Positions 23,156 to 35,744 of a DNA stretch of 64,000 nt are shown piece by piece (the stretch's first letter is position 1; every line of letters begins with the position of its first letter). The stretch spans positions 1,302,001 to 1,366,000 of the forward strand of contig KV748188.1 of NCBI GenBank assembly GCA_001692895.1, read 5' to 3'. The stretch is from Cenococcum geophilum 1.58. Taxonomy: Eukaryota; Ascomycota; Dothideomycetes; Gloniales; Gloniaceae. The notes under the pieces were generated by a model that saw only the letters and a list, made by a program, of their open reading frames with translations, ran no database searches and had not been told where the DNA came from. The position numbers were made by a program, and so were the translations under genes.

Positions 23156-25540
23156 CTACTCTACTAGTACCTTTAGATCCTTCCTTACTTCCTAAAGCAC
23201 CTCCTTTATTTAAAAAGGAAGTTTTTTATTATTTCCCTTTCGCCTCCTACCGCCTAGAAATACTACCTTCCGCAATCTATTAACCTAAAGGATTAGTAGC
23301 TAATAGTACGGCGAAAAGTTATTACCTACACCCTTAAGAAAATCCCCTTTATTATCTACTTCTCCTTTCTTTATCTTAGCTAGCTCTTCCGTATCTATAG
23401 AATTCTACTTATTAAACCTATTAATAACGTTACCTTTTCTATTAGGTTTATTATAGTAAATGTATATCCAGAATAGCACCTAAAAGAACAACTTAAAATT
23501 ATGCTAAACTGAATATATCTCGCCTAGGAGCACTCTAATCGCTATAAATGCTCTTATACTAGTCTTGCCCCGCGCTTTTAAAGGCCCTTCTTACTGCTCC
23601 TTAATTGCAAGATTAAAGTTAATTAAGAATGCTAGCTAAGAAGGATTATTGTCTTCCTTGTTTATTATAAGGTTGCCTATTAAAATATTATATTAAATAA
23701 TGCCGGCCCACGTATATAAAGACTCGTATCCTTTAATGCTACCCTTTAGTGTAATAAGCATTACAGCCTAAGAGCTTACCTTATAAAGAGGCTTTCCGTA
23801 GTCCCTAGTAATAATATGTTAATGCACTTAATTTAGGGTTACAAGGCGCCTTCCGCCTTTAGGCGGAGAGCCTAAATACGTACGCTTGCTAAGTGGTAAT
23901 AGGGCGTTAGTGTAGCTAGACGACCTCTTTCTGCTAGAATTTTGGCCTTGCCTTACACTAATTTTCGCTCCAGCTAGTCTTAGAGGCATTATTAAGTCTT
24001 CTAGCTTATAGTTTGTCGCTCTTATAATATCTAGCCCCTTACGGACGTTATTATAAATATTATCTTCTTTACCGCCTATATAAACCGTCTCATAGTAATA
24101 GTACCTGGCTATATTAACTACTTCTTTCTCTATTACCTTACGCAGCAGTTTGCCTTCTTTCTTGCGCTACGGGTACTACTATAAGTCTTTAATAACGAGG
24201 GGTATCTTAGAGGTGTCCCCCTTACAGTATACTTTCTAGTAAGTAGTCGCTTAACTGGCGATATAGCGTGCCCGCTTTATGAGTTTATTAAGGATAAGAT
24301 GCTTAGTCTAATTATTACGCACGACCTTAATATATCGCTTGCCGTCTAATATTAGAATAGTAGGGTTAAACCCAAGCTGCTCCTTATTTATCTCTAAGGT
24401 AAATTGTAGTCCGTCTTTATTAATATTAAATAGTAATAATGCGATGCCTCCTACCCGGTTATACTCCTATAGCCGTATAATAGATCTATAGAGGGTAAAG
24501 CTTAGGATAAAGCGACGAGTGTCCTAAGCGGCGAAGACTTCTCTTATATATTTTCCCAAATTAAACTATACCTGCGAAGCTATATTGGTATTTAGATTAC
24601 TCTTTAGCTCTTTTAGTATAAGTATATGTAACCAATAGCATTAAGAGCTTTCGCTAGCTATTAGATTATCCATAAAACCGATATCTAGCTTTCGCTTTGC
24701 TGTAGACCCTTATAAGGGCTACTTAGTATATACGATAAGCGTTTATTATGTCTTTAGGGCGGACCTATACTCCTCTATAAAGCCTAAAAATGATTTAATT
24801 AGGTTATTAAACCACTCTAGGACATTAATCTACTCTGCGCTTTTAGGCCAGTCACGCTAGCCGCCCTCGGCGTATAGTGGATTGTCCCCTTCCTTATATT
24901 TCTTAAAAACGGCGGCGCTTACCTCTTTAAGACCTTCTACTTCCCTAAAGAATGCTTTATATAAGCTAGGAATCCCTACGTAAAGAGAGCCTAGCTCCTT
25001 CTTTAGAACATAATCTACGTATTTCCTATATTTAGACGAGTTAGTAAAGCTGCTTATATTACGCAGATATGGGGTTTATTAAATGTAGAGTGGTAGCAGT
25101 TAGGGGGGAGGCGTGGACTCTGTTATAGTGGTAATAGTATTACTCCAAACGTCCTTATCCAATTCGCGATTAATAACTATTTTTAAAAAAGGGGTGAACC
25201 GTTTAATATTAAAGTCGTTAGAATTAACTAAAGGGAGAAGTTAGAGAAGGTTACTATAAAAAGTGCCGTGGCTAGCGCTAGACGGGAGTAGTTAAGCAGC
25301 GAGAAGGTTCTATAATGCCAGGATAAGGTTAACTATAAGATTTTTAAGCCCTATATATATTAGAGAGAACCTATAACGGATAAATTAATAATTACCTTTA
25401 TAGCCTATTTGGCGCAACGAGTCTGGAGAGCTAGGGATGCCTAGATCCTAATAAGTTAAGTTAAATAAATCGTGAAAGCTATTTAGTCCTTCCCTAATAG
25501 GATTTGTTTTAATTATCTCTAATCTAAAGAGATTCGCCAT
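23156..25540 (-). pseudogene. FunK1-type fungal protein kinase, kinase-dead
   Basis: One unshifted frame runs from ATG at 25540 (MANLFRLEIIKTNPIREGL) to a TAG at 23156-23158, close to the usual length of the fungal FunK1 family. Recognisable blocks are QLGFNPTILILDGKRYIKVV, DTSKIPLVIKD (the ATP-site Lys region), EVVNIARYYYYETVYIGG, YGKPLYKVS, the catalytic loop GIIQYNILIGNL (HRD-type Asp now Asn) and LINFNLAIKEQ for the activation-segment Asp, also Asn. The C-terminus PLKARGKTSIRAFIAI and VLFWIYIYYN fits. Both catalytic Asp are lost through G-to-A changes. FunK1 kinases are multicopy in filamentous fungi and of unclear role. Here it is cargo of the giant element. Confidence 0.8.
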
Positions 25541-26205
25541 TGCGAGTGAATATGCTAAGAGCTACGTCGGGAGGGCTGGCGTGGTAGGTAGGTAGGTAGG
25601 TAAGGGGGGATTAAAGAGACTAGTATATAAGGATAGTATAATAGTAAAGAAGTAAATAAGTATAGGGAGGTTAAATATATATCGGGCGCGTCTTAAAATA
25701 AGGGAATAGCGAGAGAGGAAAGTATAAGGGAGAAAGTAAGGTGCAAGCGGAACGCGAGGAGGATTTAAAGGTTAGGCGCGGAAAAGTTAAGCTAATCTAA
25801 CGTAGCTTAGACTAAGGCTTCGCGGGGCTTAGTTAAATACTAAGCTATAATAACCTAAAGTGTAGGAATATTGTTTGCAGTCCTAGTTATATAGGTTAAA
25901 AATATAGTGCGTATATGGGGTTCTAGTATTATTGGAAAGTTATAAGTAGTATTTATTAGTAATCGTGGTTATTAGCTTTTAGTTTGTTCTGTAATGCATA
26001 AGGCTTAAATAAAGTAAGGCTTTAATATAGTAATACTAAAAGGCGCTAGGTAAGGTATAGCTAGCGACAGCGGGTTAATTATTAGGTTAGTTATATAAGC
26101 ACCTATAATTAATTACATGGCTAGTCCTAAAACGAGCTAAACCTAATATACTAAATATAGATATAGCCAACCCTATTTTATAGCGCTTAATTGACCTATT
26201 TCCCG
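25541..26205. other. Upstream of the kinase remnant; microsatellite only
   Basis: A (GTAG)n microsatellite of about 25 bp lies at 25578-25603, then a GC-richer patch at 25680-25830. No gene is visible. Confidence 0.5.
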
Positions 26206-26210
26206 TAACT

Positions 26211-26495
26211 AGGATCTAGTTCTTAAAACTAGATCCTTTTTTAGGATTACGCCCTTTTTATAGTAGTTAATTGATTTACTTTATAAACCCAAATTAGAAT
26301 CTTGGTTTTAGAATTAGATTCCGTTTCTAGAATTATAACTTAAGCTATAACTAAAAATAGCTCCTCTCTTCTAAGACCGTTAAACCGCTTGGCTTAACGC
26401 TATACCTTTTTAGCTATATTTAGTACGTTTAGCTTAGAATTGGGATAAAATAGAGTCTTTAGAATTAGATCTAGTTCTTAAAACAAGATTCTATT
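26211..26495. repeat. Related short palindromes
   Basis: 26211-26237 is a perfect inverted repeat with 11-bp arms (AGGATCTAGTT) around CTTAA. Degraded relatives containing TAGAATTAGATYYNGTT occur near 26296-26335 and 26458-26500, alternating with copies of a TAAGCTATAACT-like segment. The role is unknown. Confidence 0.6.
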
Positions 26496-26499
26496 TTTA

Positions 26500-27990
26500 G
26501 AGTTATAACTTAGGCCAATATTAAGAGAGATATCCTGTATTTATTCTTAATATTCCCACCTTATTAATATAAAATTTAGAGTTAACCTATACTTTAGTTA
26601 CCTATAAAAACGCCAAAGACTTTAATACCTTAACTTTAATTCTTTACGGAGGACTAGCGAGTTATAGGGCGGCTAACTTATCGCTGCTAAGCATATAAAG
26701 GTGGAGGACTTTACTATAAGCGAGTTCTTAACTTTAATTTAATGTATATATAAACGATAACGAGATACTCTTAATATAGAAGCAACTAGATAGAAAAATA
26801 ATACTAAGCTAAAGAAATCCTAATCGGCGCCTTAATTCTTAATGCTAGAAAACAAGAATGTGATTGCGAAAATCTTTTCTTATAAGAAATTTCTTATTTC
26901 TTTAGCTTCTTAGAGGCTCTATCTACGGTATAATCTACCTTTCTTTTGCGTATCCCTCTCCTTAATAGATTTAAATGATCTTCTAGTGCCTCTCCTAGTT
27001 AGTCTCTTTGCTTATATAGTTTACCCTTCTAAGCTATCTCTATTATAACATCTTTAAGCGGTTTATATATTATAGTATAACAATAAAGGTGACGCGGGTT
27101 TTTAGTATAGTATAATATAAGTTTCTTATACGGTATACCCGTGGGTAAAACCCAGGTAGAATACTAGTATACTACTATAATAGGACCATATATAGATATA
27201 ACTGATCTATATCTAGGGTTTCGGAGACGCTTTAAGTCCTCTATTATATAGCAAGTTGGCAACTATAATAAGAGATACTTTAGTTGTCCGTCTAAAATTG
27301 TAGCATTGGAAATTGTTAATACTTTAGTTAGGGGAGATATATCTCTAAGGAAGTTTATATAATTAGCTAAACTATTCTCTGCTTAACTATTAGTATTGCT
27401 AAAAAATATATAGGTGTTTTATAAATATACCTAAAGGTACTAGTAAACCTTTAATATAGCCCTCTTTTGGTTAAAGTAAGTCTGTTTTAGCCTCGCCACG
27501 GCCCTCTATTAGCTTAGGTAAGACTATTTTAGTTTCGCTGCGGCCTTTTAAGCTCTTAAGGTAATTAGTATATATTTCCGTATCCTCTTATATATTACCC
27601 TCCATATTATTATTAATTTTATAAGAGTTAACCTTATTAGGTGTTTAAGTAGGCGTATAAGGCATCTATTTCTATATAGGGTCTAAAAGCTGCAATTATT
27701 TCTTCTCCCTGCTGGTAGATGCTATGTCTTTATTATTAATGTAATTTTAGAATAATTTAAGGTTTCTAGCAAGTTAATAAATAGGTATATTAATAATAAT
27801 AATAATAATAATTCATTGCTTAACGTCCGATTTGGATCCCTACTAGGCCTATACGGACTACTCCTTATTTATATGTGGGGAGAAAACTCTATTTAAGAAA
27901 AATAAGAAAACCCCGTGATCTATCTCCCCGCCTTTTAGGACTTGCCTACTTAGCGCCTATAAGTCGCCTATGGTGCTCTACTACCTTACT
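26500..27990. other. Unassigned stretch with a possible - strand coding remnant
   Basis: A - strand frame near 27420-27060 reads LTISNATILDGQLKYLLL, then ISIYGPIIVVYQYSTWVLP. It is protein-like but not recognised. A (TAA)n microsatellite lies at 27790-27812, near the 3' end of the LINE and possibly its tail. Confidence 0.3.
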
Positions 27991-28066
27991 GTTTAACCTC
28001 CTTAGGAACCACTGCTGCCGTAATAAGCCTATGGACGCGCTAGTATTATAAACTTTTACTCTACTA

Positions 28067-31000
28067 CTATAGAGTTACTAGGGGGCACCTACTACTCGCC
28101 CCCTTGCCTTTTATTACTATTTCCCTTATAACCCAGAACTAATTTAGCATATTTTAACTAATAAGCCACTAGGTGACCGCCTTAAGGCCTTTTTATATTA
28201 AGAGTAGTATATTATAGTTCTCTGTGCTAGCTGCTAAGAGTATTATTTCTTAATTGGTGCGTAGGGGGCATAGCAGTATTACGTGTTTTGGTGTCTGTCT
28301 TAGCTAGCTACATTTATATCTTAGGCTACCTACTAGGACACCCACCTAGTAAAGCCAATCTTTTAGTCCTATTATTCCTGTTCTTAAAAGTGTTGCTATT
28401 ATATTTTCTGCCTTTATTAGGCCTTCTCGGAGCCCTTAGGTATTTACCCCCTATAGCGTTAACCATACTATAGCTTAGGTTTATCTTGCCTAAGTTAGCC
28501 TCTATACCTTTAACTCCCATTTACCTCTCCAGCGTTAGTCTAACCAGTATTGTATTATAGTAGATAGTTTCCTAGCGTTTTTACGTGTTCTACTTTAGCT
28601 CCTTTCTCTATCTTACTATTATCTTTACTAACCTCTTACGCGTCTTCCTTCCTCCTCTATATAGGCCTGGGCCCTAAAGCGGCACCATTTTTCTTCTACT
28701 TTCTTTACCTATTTCTCTAATATCTCTTTCCTACTTTAGGGTTATTAGTTTGTTCTCCTATAGGGCACCCTAAGGTCCCTCTATAGTTTACTTAGGCGTG
28801 TTTTAATATACTTTATAATATTAGAGTTGCGTTTATTTTATGTTCTTTATATTATAGCGGCTTTAATATATAACTATAGGGGGGGAATATTGGATTCCTT
28901 CTTAAGCAGTGCTATGGCCGTTTACTTATACCCGCCTATAATACTCTAAAAACAGGCTGTTTAGACCTTTTAAAGTAGTTTAAGGAGTGATTTTAGGGGG
29001 CCCTTTTTAGTTTCTTTAATGGCCTAGATACTAGATCTATATATTATGGTTAGCCAGACAACTGCTATATATAGTAGGCGTAACCTTTAGAAGCATAGAC
29101 CCTATATAGAATTAACAATCCTAAATAAAGCAATGAACTATACTTAGCCTTTATGGGCCGCTTACGCCACGTATACGCTCCACCGGAGCTTACTATCTAC
29201 CTATACTCCTAATACCCTTAGGCCCTAAACTAGTTAACCCCTAAAGCCTTAGATGCGAATTATATACTAAAGATCTATAGATTAGTTACGTTTTTTTATA
29301 AAATAGATTAGCTAGTATTTCTTTGGTAAGAATTGGACTCTATAATATTTTGCCCACTTTATATAAGTATTATAGGCTTTCTCTAATATTCTGCAGTTCT
29401 TTGCGGCTGTTAGCCCGTATATAATTAGGTTTATATTATTAACAAAGCCTATCCCCTAGGTCGCCCCTTTCTTAAAAGAGTTAAGCAAGTTGCTTATAAA
29501 GAAAAGGAAGAGTATAGGCAAGAGGGGTAATCCTTATGGTATTCCTATTACAACTATAATAGGGGGGCTCTAGTATCCGCTAAAGACTAGTAATGTTTCT
29601 TTCTGGCTTATAAACCCTTAGACAAATTATATAATCCATTTTAGAAAGCCCTTTACCCTAAGAATATATAGGAGACGCTTATAGGGTATATTATCGTAGG
29701 TACCACTAATATCTAGGCTAAGCATTAATACTATAAAGTCCTTTCGCATCGCCTATACAGATTTAATAGTGGTAGCGAGTAGCGTAAGTGCTAATAGTGT
29801 TAAGCGGTTCTTTCTTGCCCCTATTTAGCTTTATAGTAGTAGGGCGTATTCCTCTACTATATCTGCTATACGTTCCGCTATTACCCTTTTTAAGATCTTG
29901 CTAAGGGTGTTTTCTAAGGTAATAGGGCGGTAGCTTCCTAGGATTAAGTAATCTGCTTTACCTTCTTTTTATAAAACAACCGTTATTATAGATCTTCTAA
30001 GTCGTAGGTAGTAGCCTATAGCAAAGCATGCTTTAGCTATATCTATAAGCCAAGGTGCTATAAGTGGCCTATAGGTTTTTAGGGCCTTATTTAGAATCCT
30101 ATTTAGTCCTAGTACTATATTATTTAAAAGGCGGCTAATAGTTCTAGCCATTTCTTTTATTATTATGTCGCTATTGACCCGCAGGTAAGTCACCGGTATT
30201 TCGCCCGTAATATTACTAAGGTCTACTAGAGCCGGTTAAGAGAAAAACCTTTCTATAAGGATCTTTGCCTTCTTATCGTTGTCGTTTATAGCCTGTAATT
30301 CTCCTGCTCTTTATAGGGGTAGTAGGTATAAGTCTTCTACTAGGCGCCCTGCCTTTTTCTTTACCCATTTTGCTATATCCTAAAGGCCCTTATTATAGGG
30401 GAGGCTTAGGTTAGAAGTATATTCATTTATAAACCGTCTCTAGTTATTCCTTACTTCTTTTTTTAGGGTATTCTTTAGCTAGTTTCTTGTGTCTTTATAT
30501 CATCTCTTATCTTTAGGGTCGTGGCTACTTATATATTTTCTTCTTGCTCGTTATTAGCTAGTAACTAGAACTGCGCATTATATAGACCATACGTATCACG
30601 TATAGGGGCCCGGTTTTAAGATCGGGTAGTGCTCTTCTAGCCTATTTTTAATTACTGCCTAAATCCTTTCTAGTCTTCGGTCGATTTCCTTAGGGGTAGT
30701 TAATAAGCCTTGCTTATTTGGTATTAGGTGGATTTCTTCTAGGTCTTAAAGTTATTGTTTAACTATATTAAGGAAACTGTCTATCTTAAGCTTCCTTATT
30801 ACGTATCTTTTTCTATTTAGTTGCGCTTTAGTATCTAGGTCTAGCTATATCTAGATAGGGATATAGTCTAGGGTAAGTGCCTATTTTTCTTTAGGGTTAT
30901 ATCTTTTAAGTCTCTGGTATAGGCCTTCGTCTATAAATATAAGGTTAATTATACTTTTAGCGGTACCTTGTTGCCATATAATTACTCTTAGGGGGGTAGC

Positions 31001-31510
31001 TAGCTTAAGGCCCTAAATATCTATAGCTCTTAGTAGGCACTCTAACTGTTAGTTTATAGTAATATAGATATCCCCCCACTACGGGTAGTAGAGGTTTATA
31101 TCTCCTAATAGGATAAACTCTATACCTTTAGTTTCTAGTAAGCTTATTGCTAATATAATATTCTCTGTTTATAGGACCCCTTTAACCCTAGGGTTATATA
31201 CATTAATAATTTATACCAGTCCCCTATATATTTAGATTATTATAACTATAATATCTAGGTTAACTACTTACTATAACTATAAGGATAGGCTAATAGCCTT
31301 GCTAATTATAAAGCACATACGTATAGCTGCTTTTGGTTTATATAGGAGCTAGAATCCTTAGGGGCAGTATATCGATTGTGTGAAGGTATTATAATACGGC
31401 TCTTATATAGCAAGGATATAGTATTTCTCTAGGTTTAGACTATCTAGTAGGGGCCTTATAAGGCGGTGGTTTGTGTTGCCGTAGTTATATTATATAATGG
31501 ATAGGTGGCG
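28067..31510 (-). pseudogene. LINE ORF2: AP-endonuclease and reverse transcriptase
   Basis: Endonuclease at about 31490-31000: NLEKYYILAIQEPYYN near its start, FILLGDINLYYP in the middle. RT at about 30250-29300: ILGSYRPITLENTLSKIL, VLMLSLDISGTYDN, GIPQGLPLLPILFLFFIS and GFVNNINLIIYG, where the FxDD catalytic pair is now Asn-Asn. The C-terminus at 28690-28067 includes a Cys-bearing block before the stop (TPKHVILLCP). These are the landmarks of Tad1/I-like LINEs of fungi. An open stretch at 29969-30193 is a true piece of the RT N-terminus. Stops elsewhere are RIP-type. Whether there are frameshifts between endonuclease and RT was not resolved. Confidence 0.85.
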
Positions 31511-31519
31511 GACCCCCAG

Positions 31520-33150
31520 CGAGGGTCCTTTAACTCTTTTTTATTCCTCGCTTCTTCTATTTCTACTTTCTTTAAAATATTTAGAGCTTCTGTCTCTTAT
31601 ATCTATACCCTAGTTACTACTTATTTTATATAGAGCTTTCTATTCCCGTATCTTATATTCCTATTAACGCTTTTATATCTAAATCTATTATTATCACCAG
31701 TTCTTCCCTTATTCTTACTAGTCGGCTATATACCCTTTATAGGTCGGCTGCAAATGTTATATTTACCGCATTAAGTCTAATTCTTAATTATCCTGGTCTT
31801 AAGCCTACTGTCACTGTCCATAGGGGTCTTCCTATAGGGCGTCCTCTCCCTTATATCCCCTGTAACCCTTATATCCCTAATTAGTTTGGTAATATTGCGC
31901 AGCGTTACTTCTAGCCCGTTAAGGCTTGGGATGGCTAGCCTAGCCCTTTAGTATTAAAGGTAGGAAACGCTAGAAAGGCATCTGCGTCCCCCTAGCTTAT
32001 CGCCTATTATTTTTATTCGTATAACCTAGCGTACAGTTATTCCCATAGCTGTTAAGCCCTTGCCTTCTGTCTCCTGTATTTAATGCAGTCTTCTCTCTCC
32101 TACGCCTTATATATGCTTTAGTAGCAGTTTACACATTTTATTTAGTCTTAATTTAAGTAATATCTTATATTATAGGGGCCTGCACAGTAGCTATAGCATA
32201 CCTATACTGCGTATATAGATTAGGTGTGTCCCTATTATATATAGCGATAGCATTATTTTAGGCGTAGTCTATAGTTGTAGAGCCTTATATTGTATATAAG
32301 GCTATTTATAATTATTCCTTTTTAGATAAGGAGTTTTTGTATTCCTAGTATATATATGCTGACAATAAGGGAGCTATACGTTCGTTTGGTGTCTCCCTAG
32401 CGAGTCTCCGGTAACCCTTATATCCTCTTATTATTCTTATTATATACTTAGTTTATATTTTCCTATTAAAGCTATTAAATTTAGGTAATTTTAAGTCCTA
32501 GTATAAGGCGTTCCGTTTATCTTACTATCTCCTATATAATTACTATATTATCCGCCTAGCGTTCCTTTTCTACCCTAAGGCTTATAGGAACCGCTAGGAC
32601 TTTAACTAGGTAATCCTTATAGAGTACTTTTATGCCAATACGTTCTCCTAGCCTATCCCCTACCCTTATAGCTCGTTCCTTTACCTATTAGTCCTTTAGG
32701 GTAACTCTAATATCTTCACTCTTAAGGTATTAGACTACAACAGCATTATAAACCTCTTTACGTATCTTTATAAGGACTTCTATTTCTAATTATCCCCTAA
32801 GCCCCTCTACTTATTCTATATTTGGTTATATTATAATTATATACCCAGTTATTAACTTAAGGGGGGTAGGTTCCCTATACTATAAAAGCGTAGCTATGGC
32901 GGCCTAGGTGCGGTTCGCCAATAAAGGGGGGTTATACTTATTTTTAATTTTGCTTAGCCATTAGAGGATTTAATTAAGGATTTACTAGAGGGGCACCTAA
33001 GGTTTACTAGACTAGCGGAGCCATTCTGCTAGCTATATTAGTTTATTATAGCTAACGGTTACTCCCCCATAATTCCAGATACTAGACGCGTCTAATAGGC
33101 TTTATATTTTATCAGATGCCTTCTTAATAGAGATATTTCCGCTTTATAGT
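31520..33150 (-). pseudogene. LINE ORF1 (Gag-like) with zinc-knuckle remnants
   Basis: At about 32250-31980 the - strand shows Cys-rich remnants of CCHC knuckles (CYSYC..., then KCVNC) followed by a basic stretch ending in a WEQLYARLYE-like helix, the usual end of fungal LINE ORF1. The N-terminal part is too eroded to read. ORF1 proteins bind the element RNA. Start and end are approximate. Confidence 0.55.
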
Positions 33151-33350
33151 GTGGTATTCGCCCGTCTTTATTATGGAGGGCTATTGCTAGGCGTAGTTCT
33201 AGCAGTCGCGCGCGAGTGCGAGCCACTGTCGTTTAACGTGTGCCTCCCCTGCAATGTATACATTTTAGGGGGATTCTCTAGGTGTTTTTCAGGGTTCTTT
33301 TGGTTGGTTTTGGTCTTTTTGGGCCGGGTGCAGCAAGAGCTCCAGTCGTT

Positions 33351-35219
33351 TTTAAACCTAGAAATAGGTATATTATCTTTAGGGCAATAGCATATCGTAA
33401 TATTTTTATAAGTACTAATTGAGGACCTATAGGTTATATTAGCAACGTATCTAAGCTTAGTTAAGGTAATATATATAATGTCTAGTATTCTTATAGGGAT
33501 ATTAAGGAATATTAAGGGATATATAGTTAAGAGGTTAAATTTAAAGGTAAGTTAAATTAATAGTATATAAAAACTAGAAGTATAACGTTTATATTCTATT
33601 TCTCTCCTAGGGCGGAGTTAGGATAGAAGGTAGAAGGGAAAGGCGGAGTACACTAGCCGCCCTTTTCTACTTCATGTGGTGTCTATAGTACAATATTTAG
33701 TGACTATAATTACTCTTAGCTTACGTATTGTCTGCGCCCAAGACTATAGGTGCCTAGAGTAATCTATAAGTAAGGCATTATTAGGGGTAGCTATTAGCTA
33801 AGCTGCTGCTAAACTTAAATAGCTAACAATCCCCAACGGACGCCGTATACCTTAGTAGGGTTTAGAAGCGTTTATATAAAGTTATAAACTAGAATTAGAA
33901 GTTAACAATAACCCCTAATAACGCCTCTCTTAGTAGGAATAGCATTATATAATCTACTTCCGACGCCTATCCTTCTTGGGGTAAAACACTACCTAAGCAG
34001 TAAACTTATCCTAGCCAGTTAATCTTATATATTAACCCCCTATTTATAACAAAGGAGCTATTAGTGCCTCTAGGGTAGTTTAATTACTATTCTACCTAAG
34101 CCCTTTATAAGCGCTCCGCCTTATATAGGCGGTAATTAACTCCTGTTAATCTACCTTGCGTTAGGGGAGATTTTTTACTTAAGGTGCTAAGCAGCTAGTA
34201 CTTAGAGGTTTATAGATATATTCCATATCCTAATAACATTAACCACAATTTCTCCTTAAGTGGTATCTGTAACCCCAAGTACCTATAAGCGCAGCGTCCC
34301 TAAATTATTAGCTAGTAAGTAGGCGTTTATAGATAGAGAAACTGACTTTAGAGATAACGGCAACGTAAAGGCGTTAGCTAGTTGGGAAAGTAACTTTAGT
34401 AATAAGGATTAAGAATAGGACGCAGAGACATTATATAACGGAGAAAATAGTTTTAGTACTAAAGATTAAGAAATAGGGGTAGATAGTAATAAAGAGATAT
34501 TAAGTGATGAGGCCATATAGGCGACGGTTGGATATAATAGCCTTGGCTTTATATTCTTAAATCTATAAGTATAGGATATAAATATAAAGAAGATTTCTAA
34601 TAAAAGCTGGTAAAAGGGTTAAAACTTTAGCCACTTTTCGTTTAGCCTATCGCGAAATAAAATAATATTTTACTATTCCTACTAGAGTCTCTACCTGCTT
34701 GACTTATAGCGAGCTATAAAGTATTCGCGATAATCTATACTTTTACTTAGATGAATTTATTTACTACCTTAAAAGCGATAATAAAAGGAAAATCTATACT
34801 AACAACCTAGGATTTTTTAAATTTCTTATAGACCTGGGACGTATACCACCTTAGCAACTATTAGTCGTATTTAAGACTACGGTACTTATAGATTTATATC
34901 TTAAGGATATAAATATGTTTTTTATAGTGTTTTCTTTTTATTTAAATTATTTCTCTACTTATGGTATATAGCGGTTATTTATCTATTCCGGTGTAGTAGG
35001 GAGGGGTAGTTAGGTTACGTAAGAGGGCTTAGACTTATAGCTACGCTTATAGGGCTGTTTATATAGGAACTTCTCCAAGTATATATAAGGGGTCTTTATA
35101 TAGGAACTTCTTTAATATTTCTAGATCTGGGACTTATATATTTCTTTTTTTTATAGTTTTGGTATTTTCCTAACATTTACTTCCTATTTATATATTAGGC
35201 GTTAATAGAGGGCGCTAGG
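33351..35219. other. Unassigned stretch with possible + strand coding remnants
   Basis: A + frame at about 34300-34920 contains LYFYLDEFIYYLKSDNKRK and LGFFKFLIDLGRIPP, protein-like but of unknown family. 33600-34200 shows nothing recognisable. Confidence 0.3.
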
Positions 35220-35740
35220 TTAGATTACCCTACTTACACAATTACTCTACTTGCATGATCACTCTACTTATATAATTGCCTAGCTCGCACGATTACCTAG
35301 TTTATACAATCACCCAGCTTATACAATTACCTAGCTCGCATAATTACCTAGTTCGCATAATCGCCTAGCTCGTATAATTACCTAGCTTGTAGGATTGCCT
35401 AGCTCCTATAAGCACTATACTCGCATAGTTACCTAGCTCGCACGATTACCTAGCTTATGGAATTGGCCAGCTCCTATAAGCATCCAGCTCGCACAATTAC
35501 CTAGTTCGCACGATTGCCTAGCTCGCACGATTACCTAGCTCGTAGAATCGGCCAGCCCCTATAAGCATCTAGCTCGCACGATTAAAGCCGAAGTTATTAA
35601 ACCTATTAATACCCTATTTACACGCTAGGAATTAATTAGAGGGCGCTAGGTTAGACTACTCTACTTGCACGATTACCTAGCTTATAGGATCCCCTAGCTT
35701 TTACGAGCCCCTAGCTTCCATAACTTCCTAGCTTATAGGA
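35220..35740. repeat. 17-bp minisatellite (ATTACCTAGCTCGCACG)
   Basis: About 25 degenerate copies with variants CTATAAGCA and TTATACAATC, in two blocks interrupted at 35590-35660 by unrelated sequence that resembles the segment just before the array (GCGCTAGGTTAGA near 35212 and 35645). Confidence 0.9.
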
Positions 35741-35744
35741 CTAA

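Larger units (their letters stand above)
28000..33350 (-). mobile_element. LINE-type non-LTR retrotransposon inside the Starship-like block
   Basis: A zinc-knuckle ORF1 and an endonuclease/RT ORF2 lie in order on the - strand. The edges are uncertain: the 3' end is left of the ORF2 stop at 28067, perhaps reaching the (TAA)n at 27790, and the 5' end is near 33350. I found no target duplication. The region 33180-33350 is much less RIPed than the rest. Confidence 0.75.

Noticed and set aside
28288..28520. Short open frames on both strands
   Set aside because: They overlap the LINE ORF2 C-terminus in wrong frames; the real frame carries RIP stops.
35220..35740. CRISPR-like array
   Set aside because: The units are directly adjacent 17-mers without unique spacers, and the window is fungal. 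The same applies to the arrays at 2872, 7617, 21950, 38925 and 50530.
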